From contig NZ_JAFCMB010000007.1 in assembly GCF_018130145.1 (NCBI RefSeq), positions 62,001 to 126,000 of the forward strand: a stretch of 64,000 nucleotides of DNA, in the 5' to 3' direction. A program made the translations under genes and the position numbers. The number at the start of each line of letters is the position of its first letter. Positions within the stretch are counted from its first letter, which is position 1. This DNA is from Bradyrhizobium sp. AUGA SZCCT0176. GTDB taxonomy: Bacteria; Pseudomonadota; Alphaproteobacteria; Rhizobiales; Xanthobacteraceae. Below are positions 53,597-62,579 of the stretch, piece by piece. The notes below the pieces were generated by a model. That model did not search any database. It saw only the letters and a program-made list of their open reading frames with translations, and was not told where the DNA came from.

Positions 53597-54637
53597 ATGG
53601 AAGCCGTGCAGAAGACCCCGGAACGCGAGGCGTTCTACAAGAAGATCGATGGCGAGAACCTCTCCGCACTCTGGAATGTGATGGGCGATCTGATCACGCC
53701 CGAACCACGCAGCGCCTGCCGGCCGCATCTGTGGAAGTTCGACCAGATCCGCGACTACATGACCGAGGCCGGCAAACTGATCACCGCCAAGGAAGCTGAG
53801 CGGCGGGTGCTGGTCTTGGAAAATCCGGGCCTGCGCGGCCAGTCGAAGATCACGACCTCGCTGTTTGCCGGCGTGCAGATGGTGGTCCCCGGCGACGTCG
53901 CACCGGCGCACCGCCACAGCCAGTCGGCGCTTCGTTTCGTGCTCGAAGGCAAGGGGGCGGCAACCGCGGTCGACGGCGAGAAGACGCTGATGGAGCCCGG
54001 CGATTTCGTCATCACGCCGTCGATGACCTGGCATGATCATTCCAACGAAACCTCCGAGCCGATGTTCTGGCTCGACGGACTCGACATTCCGATGGTGCAG
54101 TTCTTCGATGCGTCCTTTGCCGAAGGCTCGAACGAGGACCAGCAGAAGATCACCCGCCCCTCCGGCGACAGCTTTGCCCGCTACGGGCGCAACCTCCTCC
54201 CCGTCGACGAGAAGCGAAAGTCGAAGACCTCACCGATCTTCAACTATCCCTACAGCTACACCCGCGAGGCGCTGGAGCAGGCCAAGATCCGCAACGAATG
54301 GGACGCCTGCCACGGGCTGAAGCTGAAATTCTCCAACCCCGAAACCGGCGAATTCGCGATGCCGACCATCGGCACCTTCATCCAGATGCTGCCGAAGGGT
54401 TTTAAAACGGCGCGCTATCGCTCCACCGACGCGACCGTGTTCGCGGCGATCGAGGGCAAGGGCCGCACGCGGGTCGGCGACCAGACGTTTGAATGGGGCG
54501 CGCGCGATCTGTTCGTGGTGCCTAGCTGGCAGTGGGTCACCCACGAGGCCGACGTCGATTCCGTGCTGTTCAGCTTCTCCGATCGTCCGGTGCAGCAGAA
54601 GCTGGATCTTTTCCGCGAAGACCGCGGGAATGCGTGA
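53597..54637 (+). CDS. Gentisate 1,2-dioxygenase
   Basis: The 346-residue, two-cupin protein has the Fe(II) ligands H105 and H107 (PAHRHSQSALRF) with H146/H148 in TWHDHSN, and the typical segment GLRGQSKITTSLFAGVQMVVPG. It opens gentisate to maleylpyruvate. GGGAGG precedes the ATG, and the frame's upstream extension lies in the promoter. Its product feeds the divergent isomerase. Confidence 0.92.
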   Translation: MEAVQKTPEREAFYKKIDGENLSALWNVMGDLITPEPRSACRPHLWKFDQIRDYMTEAGKLITAKEAERRVLVLENPGLRGQSKITTSLFAGVQMVVPGDVAPAHRHSQSALRFVLEGKGAATAVDGEKTLMEPGDFVITPSMTWHDHSNETSEPMFWLDGLDIPMVQFFDASFAEGSNEDQQKITRPSGDSFARYGRNLLPVDEKRKSKTSPIFNYPYSYTREALEQAKIRNEWDACHGLKLKFSNPETGEFAMPTIGTFIQMLPKGFKTARYRSTDATVFAAIEGKGRTRVGDQTFEWGARDLFVVPSWQWVTHEADVDSVLFSFSDRPVQQKLDLFREDRGNA

Positions 54638-54641
54638 CTAT

Positions 54642-54760
54642 GTCGTCCCGGCCTTGAGCCAGGACCCATAGCCACCGGCCTTCGTTTTGCGGAAGGTCTC
54701 AGCCACCTTGCTTTTTCGAGAGATCACGCGGTATGGGTCCCGGCTCAAGGCCGGGACGAC
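54642..54760. repeat. Palindromic repeat doublet D
   Basis: GTCGTCCCGGCCTTGAGCC...GGACCCATAGCCACC at 54642-54675 and the inverted TATGGGTCCCGGCTCAAGG...GGGACGAC at 54732-54760. The inner sequences CCGGCCTTGAGCC and GGCTCAAGGCCGG are complementary, so the two copies can pair. It lies at the end of the gentisate dioxygenase gene. Confidence 0.8.
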
Positions 54761-54803
54761 GAGACTACTTTGGAGCAACGACCTGCCTCGCAAGGGACGA
54801 CAC

Positions 54804-55625
54804 CTACCGCCAGTGCAGCAGTCTCGCTTCCAGCAAATTAATTCCCTTCCCCACCACCAGCCCGAACACCGACAAGATCACAACGGCGGCCAGCAGCTGA
54901 TCGGTTTGCATCAGATTGCCGGCCTGCAGCACGAAGGCGCCGATGCCGTATTGGGCGCCGATCATTTCCGCGCTCACCACCAGCAGCAGCGCGACCGACG
55001 CCGTGATGCGAAAACCGGCGAGGATCGAGGGCAGCGCGCCCGGCCAGATCACGCGGCGCACGATCAGGTGGAACGGCACATTAAAACTCTGCGCCATCCG
55101 GATCAGATTGCGCGGCACCGCATCGACGCCGCTATAGACCGAGATGGCGGTGGAGAAAAACACGCCGAGCGCGATGGTCGCGATCTTCGGCTCCTCGCCG
55201 ATCCCGAGCCACAGGATCAGCAGCGGCAGCAACGCGATTTTGGGAATCGGAAACAGCGCCGAGATGAAGGTGATGCCGACGCCGCGCGCCAGCGTGGATA
55301 ACCCGATCCCGAAACCGACGATGATACCGGCAGCCGTGCCAAGGATCCAGCCCGATCCAATCCGCATCACCGACCAGGACAGATGCTGCCAGAGCGCGCC
55401 CGACAGCGCGAGCTTGTAGATCGCCGCAACGATCGCCGAGGGCGGCGGCAGGAACAGCGCATTGACCCAGCCGGCGCTGCCCGCGAGTTGCCAGAACCCG
55501 ATCACCAGCGCCAGCGCGATCCAGCCCGAATAACGCCCCGCGCTCGGCGTAAAGCCCGCGCCGCGAAACGCCACCGGCCGCGGCCTGGTCTCGTCCTGCG
55601 TCCCCTGCGGCGCGCGGTCAAGCAT
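54804..55625 (-). CDS. ABC transporter permease (sulfonate/nitrate type)
   Basis: ATG 55625 gives 273 residues; it overlaps the ATPase stop by 8 bases. It has about six hydrophobic segments and the loop SFNVPFHLIVRRVIWPGALP of this permease family. It is the last gene of the importer operon. Confidence 0.88.
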   Translation of the reverse strand: MLDRAPQGTQDETRPRPVAFRGAGFTPSAGRYSGWIALALVIGFWQLAGSAGWVNALFLPPPSAIVAAIYKLALSGALWQHLSWSVMRIGSGWILGTAAGIIVGFGIGLSTLARGVGITFISALFPIPKIALLPLLILWLGIGEEPKIATIALGVFFSTAISVYSGVDAVPRNLIRMAQSFNVPFHLIVRRVIWPGALPSILAGFRITASVALLLVVSAEMIGAQYGIGAFVLQAGNLMQTDQLLAAVVILSVFGLVVGKGINLLEARLLHWR

Positions 55626-56391
55626 GCTGGACCTCACGCTCGGCGTCGATCGCCTCCTCACGGATCAGCGACCACAGATCATTTTGTATCGCGAGCAGTT
55701 TTCCGCGGGCATTGATGTCGCCGCGTTCATCGCGCGTCATCGGGATGGTCACGACCTCGCGGACGCGGCCGGGACGACGCGACAGCACCACGATGCGGTC
55801 GGCAAGGCGCACCGCTTCTTCGAGATTATGCGTCACGTAGACCGCGCCCATCGAACCGTCGGCGAGCAAACGGATAAAATCCTCCATCAGCAATTCGCGG
55901 GTCTGCGAATCCAGCGCCGACAGTGGCTCATCCATCAGCAGGATCGCCGGCCGCACCGCGAGCGCCCGCGCAATGCCGACACGCTGGCGCATGCCGCCGG
56001 ACAATTGCTTCGGGTAGGCGCCGCGAAAATCGGTGAGCCCCGTGCGGCGCAGCGCGTCGTCGACCACGGCGCGGCGCTCGCTTATCCCGAGCGCCGTATG
56101 CACCAGCGGAAATTCCACATTCGCTTCCACGGTACACCAGGGCAGCAGCGCAAAATCCTGGAATACGAAGGTCAGCGGGTTGAGGCTGCCCGCCGGCGGC
56201 GCGCCGCGCAGTTCGGCCTGGCCCTCGCGCGGCCGCAGCAATCCCCCCAATATCGACAGCAGCGTGCTCTTGCCGCAGCCGGATGGCCCGACGATCGCCA
56301 CCACCTCGCCCGCGCGCACGGTGAACGAGACCTGATCGAGCACGTCCAGCGTACCGAAGCGGTGGCTGATATGGTCGGCGATCAGGTCCAT
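55618..56391 (-). CDS. ABC transporter ATP-binding protein (SsuB/TauB type)
   Basis: The product has 257 residues: GPSGCGKST (Walker A), LSGGMRQR (signature), ILLMDEPLSALDSQTRE (Walker B) and VTHNLEEA (switch). It is the typical partner of an NMT1/SsuA-like binding protein and is separated from that gene by a large inverted repeat (56427-56609). Confidence 0.9.
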   Translation of the reverse strand: MDLIADHISHRFGTLDVLDQVSFTVRAGEVVAIVGPSGCGKSTLLSILGGLLRPREGQAELRGAPPAGSLNPLTFVFQDFALLPWCTVEANVEFPLVHTALGISERRAVVDDALRRTGLTDFRGAYPKQLSGGMRQRVGIARALAVRPAILLMDEPLSALDSQTRELLMEDFIRLLADGSMGAVYVTHNLEEAVRLADRIVVLSRRPGRVREVVTIPMTRDERGDINARGKLLAIQNDLWSLIREEAIDAEREVQHA

Positions 56392-56426
56392 TTGGCTGCC
56401 CGTTCGAATCCTTGCACCACTGCGCT

Positions 56427-56609
56427 CCCTCTCCCGCTTGCGGGGGAGGGCTGGGGTGGGGGTCTCTCCCCACGGCAGGCTCGCCGAGTGGATAGACCTT
56501 CCCCCACCCGCCGCGCTCTAGCGAGCGCCATAGCCGAAGCACAGCTTCGGCGTTCTTATCTAAGCACGGCCGCCAACGGCGGCCTATGCTCCCCCGCAAG
56601 CGGGAGAGG
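56427..56609. repeat. Long inverted repeat inside the importer operon
   Basis: The outer arms (about 21 bases, CCTCTCCCGCTTGCGGGG-type) at 56428-56448 and 56589-56609 are exact complements. Inner hairpins are GCCGAAGCACAGCTTCGGC and GGCCGCCAACGGCGGCC. The arms resemble those at 37839-37977. The element lies between the binding-protein and ATPase genes and could lower downstream expression. Confidence 0.8.
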
Positions 56610-56619
56610 TAACCTCAAA

Positions 56620-57624
56620 TCAATCCGCCTTCACATATTCCTTGGCGATGATCGCATCCACGCCAAATCCCTTGTCGACGAAACCCTGTTCCTGCAGCCA
56701 GCTGATCTGGTTGGCGACGTTCTTGACGTCGAGTTTGCCGTCGGGATCGATATAGGCGCAATTGCCGACCACCTGCTCGACCGGCAGATTGGTGTACTTG
56801 GCGATGATCTCCAGCAGCGGTTTTGTCTTGTCGTTGATCGCGGCCTTGCCGTCCTTCACGGAGGCCAGGATCACGTCATGATATTCGCGGTCGGCGCGGA
56901 CCAGCGCGCCCAGCAATTTCGTCACCAGCGCAGTATTGGTCAGTGTCTTCGGGGAAGCGAACACAGCACCGAGCTGCCACGGCGTTTCGTCGCCGACCCA
57001 GCCGAGCAATTTGGCGCCATCGGAATCCATCAGCGTGCGCGCGGTGGACACCGGCAACAATGCCGCATCGACGGTCTCGCCCTTCAGCGCGGCGGCGGCA
57101 TTCGACAGCGACTGCAGCGGCAGCACCTTGATGTCCGCGAGCTTGAAGCCGTATTTGTCGGCGAGCAGGCCCAACGAATAATGGAAGCTGGAACCGACCT
57201 GGGTCACCGCGATGCGCTTTCCCGCAAGATCCTTCGGTGTCTTCAGCCCGGCGGCATAGGCGTTGTTGCTGGCGAAGTAGCCGATCAGGGGATAGCCGGC
57301 CTTCTCGCGGCTCATGCCGCCGATCACTTTCAGCGTGCCCTTGCCGGCGAGATTATAGAGCCCTGCGGTGACCGCGGTGACGCCGAAATCGACGTCGCCC
57401 GACGTGGTCGCCACCGCGATCGGCTGTGCCGCGTCGAAGAATTTCAGTTCGATGTCGAGGCCGACCTCGCGAAAATAGCCTTTGTCCTGCGCGATGAACA
57501 CCGGCGCCGACGAAGACAGCCTGAGCACGCCGATCTTGGCCTTCAGCGCATCATCGGCCCGCGCGATGCCGCTTGCCGCGATCGCCAGCAGGGCAGCCAC
57601 AGCAAGCCGTGCAAATCCCGTCAT
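56620..57624 (-). CDS. ABC transporter substrate-binding protein (NMT1/SsuA-like)
   Basis: ATG 57624 with AGGA upstream gives 334 residues and a signal peptide ending in GIARADD; the longer frame to 57780 lies in the FAD oxidoreductase gene. Segments KIGVLRLSSSAPVFIAQDKG and TTSGDVDFGVTAVTAGLYNLAG are typical of the sulfonate/nitrate/thiamine-precursor binding family. It starts 22 bp after the oxidoreductase stop. Confidence 0.88.
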   Translation of the reverse strand: MTGFARLAVAALLAIAASGIARADDALKAKIGVLRLSSSAPVFIAQDKGYFREVGLDIELKFFDAAQPIAVATTSGDVDFGVTAVTAGLYNLAGKGTLKVIGGMSREKAGYPLIGYFASNNAYAAGLKTPKDLAGKRIAVTQVGSSFHYSLGLLADKYGFKLADIKVLPLQSLSNAAAALKGETVDAALLPVSTARTLMDSDGAKLLGWVGDETPWQLGAVFASPKTLTNTALVTKLLGALVRADREYHDVILASVKDGKAAINDKTKPLLEIIAKYTNLPVEQVVGNCAYIDPDGKLDVKNVANQISWLQEQGFVDKGFGVDAIIAKEYVKAD

Positions 57625-57646
57625 TCCGTTTCCTCCGTAACTTCTC

Positions 57647-59101
57647 TTACAGCCCTTCGGGCACGTTCTGGCCGCGGCCAATAAAAGCGCCCTGTTGTTG
57701 CAATGCTTGTTGCAACTTTTCAACGGCAATGTCGCGTGGAATCGTGTTGCCTGATAGCGCCAGGTCGGCAGCGATCCCAACCGCCTCGCCCATCACAAAG
57801 CAGGCACCGGAAACCCTCGCCGCCGACTGGCCGTCATGGGTCATCGAGGCGCAGCGCCCGGCCATCAGCAGATTGTCGATGCCCTCGGGCACCAGCATCC
57901 GATACGGCAGCTCGTTGAAGCCACGTGATTCCGGGATCGGCGGGAACTTGAAGACCACGTCACCCGCGACATGGGATTCCATCGGCCAGCCATTGACACC
58001 GATGGAATCCTCGAACGAGGCGCAGGCCAGCACGTCCTCTCCGGAGAGCATGTAGCCGCCGACAACGCGGCGGGTCTCGCGGATGCCGAGCTGCGGCGGC
58101 AGATCGACGATGTAGGATTTTTCGAAGCCAGGCACGGTGCGCAGGAACTCGAACGCCCGCACCGCCTGGCGGCGCCCCTCGATCTCGCCGCGGGTCATAT
58201 CGTCAGGCTCAAGGCCATTCACCGCCGTGCCGTCCTCGCGCGCGAGCTGGGTAAAGTTCACCCGCCATTCGACGGCGTGGCGCTGTGGCCGGACGATCGC
58301 GGCCTTGCGCGGAAACTTGTGCGTACCTGCGGCCTCGGCCTTTTCCATCAGCGCCGGAATGGTCTGCCAGGCATTGCCGGCTCTTTCGGGGTCGATGCCG
58401 TTGAGACGGAACATCATCGATGGGTAGAGCATGCTGCCGGCATTATCGCCGACCTCGAACGGCGCGCCGGCCCAGGCCGCGAGATCGCCGTCGCCGGAGC
58501 AATCGATGTAGATGCCCGCGCGCACCGCCTGCCGGCCTGCCTTGGTCTCGACCATCAGCCCGTCGATGTGCCTCTCGTCATGCATCACCACGCCGGCACC
58601 GAGCGCATGAAAGAGAATGTCCACCTTGTGGGCGGCGAGCAGATCGTCGGCCGCGATCTTGTAGGCCGCGGTGTCATAGGCCTGTGCGAAGATCTTGCCC
58701 AGGATCAGATGCGGCGCGTTGAGCCCGCCGAGCCGGTCGATCCGATCCAGCAGTTCGGTCGCAATCCCCTGCACCACCCGATGCATCTCGCCATGGACAT
58801 TGGCATGCAGTCCGCAGAAATTGGTGACGCCCGCCGCCGTGCCCATGCCGCCGAGGAAGCCATAGCGTTCGATCAACAGGGTACGGCGGCCCGCGCGCGC
58901 GGCGGCGACCGCAGCCGCGATGCCGGCCGGACCGCCGCCCAGCACGACGACGTCATATTCACCATAGAGCGGAATTTGGCGCGCAGGCTCGGTGATGGTT
59001 TTGGAGGGCAATTTGGGGTTCCCGGCTGAAGCGCCGGCATCATGCCCTTCACGGGCGATTTTGGCTACGTGTCTAACGGTTGAAATAGTGACGGAAGACA
59101 T
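57647..59101 (-). CDS. FAD-dependent oxidoreductase (FAD_oxidored family), first gene of importer operon
   Basis: The 484-residue product has GGGPAGIAAAVAAARAGRRTL (55-75) for FAD, GYFLGGMGTAAG-like RYGFLGGMGTAAG just after it, YIDCSGDGDLAAWAG, and LMAGRCASMTHDGQSAARVSGA near the end. Members resemble dehydrogenases and FAD-dependent fumarate reductase-like enzymes of unknown substrate. A site GGGAG precedes the ATG. As first gene of an importer operon it may oxidise the imported compound. Confidence 0.85.
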   Translation of the reverse strand: MSSVTISTVRHVAKIAREGHDAGASAGNPKLPSKTITEPARQIPLYGEYDVVVLGGGPAGIAAAVAAARAGRRTLLIERYGFLGGMGTAAGVTNFCGLHANVHGEMHRVVQGIATELLDRIDRLGGLNAPHLILGKIFAQAYDTAAYKIAADDLLAAHKVDILFHALGAGVVMHDERHIDGLMVETKAGRQAVRAGIYIDCSGDGDLAAWAGAPFEVGDNAGSMLYPSMMFRLNGIDPERAGNAWQTIPALMEKAEAAGTHKFPRKAAIVRPQRHAVEWRVNFTQLAREDGTAVNGLEPDDMTRGEIEGRRQAVRAFEFLRTVPGFEKSYIVDLPPQLGIRETRRVVGGYMLSGEDVLACASFEDSIGVNGWPMESHVAGDVVFKFPPIPESRGFNELPYRMLVPEGIDNLLMAGRCASMTHDGQSAARVSGACFVMGEAVGIAADLALSGNTIPRDIAVEKLQQALQQQGAFIGRGQNVPEGL

Positions 59102-59151
59102 TGCTCCCGCCGCGCGGAATTGAGAAAGTGGGGACGAAAGGACTGACCGGT

Positions 59152-59424
59152 TTGAGAATCCTCCCTTCCCTCCTGCTCGGACTCATATTCGGCGCGGCAC
59201 CTGCGCTGGCGGAAGTGGAGCAATGCCGGTTTATCCAGGCCAAGCCCGAGCGCGAAGCCTGCTACACGCGGCAGGAAGCGGCGCTGGCGGCCAAGCGCAA
59301 GCCCGAGCCAAGCGCCATCGACACACGCAGCACGGACGCTCGGATGATCGAATCGCTGCAGCAGATGCGGCGCGACGATGCCGAGGTGTACCGGAGTGTG
59401 AACGGCATCTGCCGGGGCTGTTGA
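59152..59424 (+). CDS. Small secreted protein of unknown function
   Basis: The frame is open from TTG 59101, but AAAGGA lies eight bases before TTG 59152, and that start yields a direct signal peptide (ILPSLLLGLIFGAAPALAE). The product then has 90 residues with cysteines in EQCRF, EACYT and the final ICRGC. The mature part is charged and helical. I recognise no family. Confidence 0.6.
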   Translation: MRILPSLLLGLIFGAAPALAEVEQCRFIQAKPEREACYTRQEAALAAKRKPEPSAIDTRSTDARMIESLQQMRRDDAEVYRSVNGICRGC

Positions 59425-59447
59425 GCAACCCCGGCGACGCGGCTCGG

Positions 59448-59672
59448 TCAGTTTTTGAACTTGCGCGCGGTGCAGCCGTACCAACCTTCCAAGTCGGTCC
59501 AACCCCTTCCCCTCGCAAAATCCTTGCAGTCAACATAGTTGGTGAGCTGCTTCCATGTCCTGGAGTCTGCCTGCGACACAGCAGCCGGTTTCTTCGCGTC
59601 CTGGGCATTCGCCGGTGCGCTTGAGATGATTGCGGCGGCTAATCCCGCTAGGAAGAGGGACGATGCTCTCAT
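59448..59672 (-). CDS. Small secreted protein of unknown function
   Basis: The 74-residue product has a signal peptide ending in PANAQ. The mature part holds two cysteines and several aromatic residues (DCKDFARGRGWTDLEGWYGC). GGAGG lies before the ATG. It is convergent with the preceding small gene, 23 bases apart. Confidence 0.7.
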   Translation of the reverse strand: MRASSLFLAGLAAAIISSAPANAQDAKKPAAVSQADSRTWKQLTNYVDCKDFARGRGWTDLEGWYGCTARKFKN

Positions 59673-59803
59673 GGCTGTTTCCTCCGGCCTTCTCGGACGG
59701 CGAATGCGTCCCGGCGCAAATGAGTGTGCACGGCGGTCCGATAAAATTCAAGGTTGAGCCGAACGGCTATGCACCCTTTTGGAATGCGCAGCGATATTGC
59801 CGT

Positions 59804-60604
59804 CTATATCCGACCAGCCCATTTAGCCGCGCGCTTTTCGGCGAACGAGGCCAGCCCTTCGGACGCCTCCGATGTCCGCCGCCGGTCCGAATGCATTTTG
59901 ACCAGCCGCGCATAAGCGTCGTCATCGACGCTCATGCCGCCGAATGAACTCTCCAGCGCCAGCGTCTTGGTTTCGGCCAGCGCCTCGGGGCCGTTGGCCA
60001 GCAATTGCTCCACGACCTTTGCGCCCGACGCTTCAAGCTCCGCCAGCGGCACCACCTCATGCACCAGACCAATACGGCGCGCGTCTTCGGCGCCGAACCG
60101 CTCGCCGGTCAGCGCGTAGCGGCGCACCTGACGGACACCGATGGAATCGCAGAGCTGCGGAATGATGATCGCGGCCGTCAGCCCCCAGCGAACTTCCGTG
60201 ATCGAGAACAGCGCGTTGTCGGCGGCAATCACCACGTCGCAAGCCGAAATCACGCCGGTGCCGCCGCCGAAACAGCCGCCCTGCACCAGTGCCACCGTCG
60301 GGATCGGCAGCGTATTGAGCCGCTGCACCACCTCGAATGTGGCCTGCGACACCGCCTCGTTCTCTTCAGGCGATTTCGGCCGTACGCCATTGATCCATTT
60401 CAGGTCGGCACCGGCCTGAAAATGCTTGCCGTTGCCCTTCAGCACCACGACGCGAAGGTTGGGCTTTTTGCCCAGTTCATCCATCGCCGCCAGCACGCCA
60501 TTGATGAGGCCGGCGTCGTAGGCGTTGTTCACTTCCGGGCGATTCAGCGTGACCGTCGCGACGCCGCGTTGATCGAGATCCCACAAAACCGGATTGGCAG
60601 ACAT
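59804..60604 (-). CDS. Enoyl-CoA hydratase/isomerase family protein
   Basis: ATG 60604 gives 266 residues. Crotonase-fold blocks are KHFQAGADLKWI (first oxyanion-hole strand), LVQGGCFGGGTGVISACDVVIA and ITEVRWGLTAAIIIPQL, with the Glu in the last. The start LNRPEVNNAYDAGLI is typical. The substrate is uncertain; methylglutaconyl-CoA-hydratase-like or beta-oxidation hydratase roles fit. It is divergent from the ketopantoate-reductase-family gene (170 bp). Confidence 0.88.
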   Translation of the reverse strand: MSANPVLWDLDQRGVATVTLNRPEVNNAYDAGLINGVLAAMDELGKKPNLRVVVLKGNGKHFQAGADLKWINGVRPKSPEENEAVSQATFEVVQRLNTLPIPTVALVQGGCFGGGTGVISACDVVIAADNALFSITEVRWGLTAAIIIPQLCDSIGVRQVRRYALTGERFGAEDARRIGLVHEVVPLAELEASGAKVVEQLLANGPEALAETKTLALESSFGGMSVDDDAYARLVKMHSDRRRTSEASEGLASFAEKRAAKWAGRI

Positions 60605-60774
60605 TGACGGTCCTTTTTTGGTTGCAGTTGTCGTCAGGCAATATGCCGACCCACCGGCGATTGATCTATCCCTTTCCGTGATGCCTGCGATGCAAACGGC
60701 ATCGGCGGTTGCGCTGCGGTGCCAGCTTGTGGAAACTGGCACCTTACGGTTCCCCTCAGCAGGACATCAACTCG

Positions 60775-61749
60775 ATGCGGATATGCGTTTTCGGTGCGGG
60801 CGCCGTCGGCAGCCATTTCGCGGTGCGGTTGGCGCTGGCCGGACACGACGTTTCCTGCGTGATGCGCGGCCCGCACCTCGAAGCCGTGAGGGCCAACGGC
60901 CTGACGCTGCGTGTCGGCGAGGCCGAGTTCAAAGCCAAGGTGACCGCCTCGGACGACCCGGCTGATCTAGGTCCGCAGGATGTCGTCATCAGCACGCTGA
61001 AGGCGACGGGGGTGAGTGCGCTTGCCGCCGGTCTGCAACCGCTGTTGCGCGATAATACCGCCGTGGTTTTGGCCCAGAACGGAATTCCCTGGTGGTACGA
61101 TATCGGGCTTCCCGCAAAACATCCGCCGACGCCCGATCTCGGCTTCCTCGACGCGAACAGCCAGCTGCGTGCCGCGATACCCAGGGAACGGATCATCGGC
61201 GGCGTGATCTATTCATCCAATGAGATCATCGCGCCTGGTGTGGTCGCGAATCTCTCGCCTGATCGGAACCGGCTCCTGATCGGCGAATGCGACGACCGCC
61301 ACAGCGAGCGGATCGCGCGGCTTCGCACAGCGCTCAATGAAGCTGGTGTCGAATCGCCAGATGTCGCCGAGATCAGAGAAGCGATCTGGTCCAAGCTCCT
61401 GACCAACATGTCGATGTCGGTGCTGTGTCTGCTCACCGGCCAGACCGCCCGCGGCGTCCGGGACGAGCCGGCGCTCGCCGAGGTGATCCCGCGTTTGCTG
61501 GATGAAGCCAACAGCATCGCCCAGAGCTGTTACCCCGAGGTCAAGCGCGTCACGCGCTCCGGCCCCGCGCCCGCCCACAAGCCGTCGATCCTGCAGGACT
61601 TTGAGCTCGGCCGCGCCATGGAGATCGACGTGCTGGTCCGCGCACCCGCCACATTCGCGCGGGCGGCCGGGCTTTCGACGCCGATGCTCGATTTGATGGC
61701 GGGACTCGCGATTCGCCAGGCGTGCGACAAGGGGCTTTACCGGACTTGA
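60775..61749 (+). CDS. Ketopantoate reductase (2-dehydropantoate 2-reductase) family protein
   Basis: The 324-residue product has the NADP fingerprint MRICVFGAGAVGSHFAVRLA and the catalytic Lys region EAIWSKLLTNMSMS, then the C-terminal helical segment GPAPAHKPSILQDFELGRAMEID. The family includes PanE and paralogues of unknown role; several lie in a genome, so true PanE is not assured. It is followed by an SDR 40 bp later. Confidence 0.85.
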   Translation: MRICVFGAGAVGSHFAVRLALAGHDVSCVMRGPHLEAVRANGLTLRVGEAEFKAKVTASDDPADLGPQDVVISTLKATGVSALAAGLQPLLRDNTAVVLAQNGIPWWYDIGLPAKHPPTPDLGFLDANSQLRAAIPRERIIGGVIYSSNEIIAPGVVANLSPDRNRLLIGECDDRHSERIARLRTALNEAGVESPDVAEIREAIWSKLLTNMSMSVLCLLTGQTARGVRDEPALAEVIPRLLDEANSIAQSCYPEVKRVTRSGPAPAHKPSILQDFELGRAMEIDVLVRAPATFARAAGLSTPMLDLMAGLAIRQACDKGLYRT

Positions 61750-61789
61750 ACACCACGCGCGGAACACGCCGAACAAAGAGGGCTTCAAC

Positions 61790-62572
61790 ATGAACGTCAA
61801 AGGCAAGGTCTGTGTCGTTACCGGCGCCGCAAGCGGCATTGGCGAAGCGGTCGCGCGTGCTTATGCCGAGGCCGGCGCGCGCGGCGTTGTCGTCGCCGAT
61901 TTGAAAACCTCGCGCGACCGGCTGGCTGCGGTCGCCGGCGATATCGACGGATTGGCTGTTACCGCCGACGTCGGCCTTGAAGAGGATGTCAAGGCGCTGA
62001 TCGCAGCCGCCGAAGACAAGTACGGCCCGGTCGACGTGTTCTTTTCCAACGCCGGCCTGTCGCGCAAGGGACAGGAAGGCGCGTCCGATGCCGATTGGGA
62101 CGTCAGCTGGCGGGTCCATGTCATGAGCCACGTGTTCGCGGCGCGCGTGCTGGTGCCGGCCATGCTGGCGCGAGGATCAGGCTATCTGCTCAACACCGCA
62201 TCTGCCGCGGGCTTGTTGGCGTCGCTGAACTCGATGCCCTACGGCGTCACCAAGAATGCCGCGGTGGCGCTCGCCGAACATCTCGCCATTCAATATGGCG
62301 ACCGCGGCATCCGCGTGTCGGTGCTTTGCCCGCAGTCGGTACAAACAGGCATGACGACGCCCGGTCCCAGCGCCGCGCGGGTCGATGGCGTGCTGCAGGC
62401 GCCCGAAGTCGCACGCATGGTGATCGAGGCGATGGAGGCCGAACGGTTTTTGATTCTGTCGCACCCGCAGGTCGCCGAATACATGCTGCGCAAGGCTTCC
62501 AGCCGGGAGCGCTGGCTGGCCGGCATGCGGCGGCTGCGAGACAAGATCTACGGCCCGCCGCAATCGGCCTGA
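61790..62572 (+). CDS. SDR-family oxidoreductase with intact catalytic motif
   Basis: The 260-residue product has TGAASGIG (11-18), SNAG, the Ser in NTASAAGLLAS and YGVTK at the active site, so unlike the 13484 protein it keeps the Tyr-Lys pair. It probably acts on a hydroxyl/keto substrate of the same pathway as the upstream ketopantoate-reductase-family gene. It is seven bases from the convergent racemase-family gene. Confidence 0.9.
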   Translation: MNVKGKVCVVTGAASGIGEAVARAYAEAGARGVVVADLKTSRDRLAAVAGDIDGLAVTADVGLEEDVKALIAAAEDKYGPVDVFFSNAGLSRKGQEGASDADWDVSWRVHVMSHVFAARVLVPAMLARGSGYLLNTASAAGLLASLNSMPYGVTKNAAVALAEHLAIQYGDRGIRVSVLCPQSVQTGMTTPGPSAARVDGVLQAPEVARMVIEAMEAERFLILSHPQVAEYMLRKASSRERWLAGMRRLRDKIYGPPQSA

Positions 62573-62579
62573 AGCCTTC

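Noticed and set aside
27752..54760. CRISPR array
   Set aside because: The repeats are few, widely spaced, inverted and at gene ends, with no regular spacers or cas genes.
55624..57684. Plus-strand open frame of 686 codons
   Set aside because: It is antisense to the importer genes and passes through the inverted repeat, which is not expected of a real gene.
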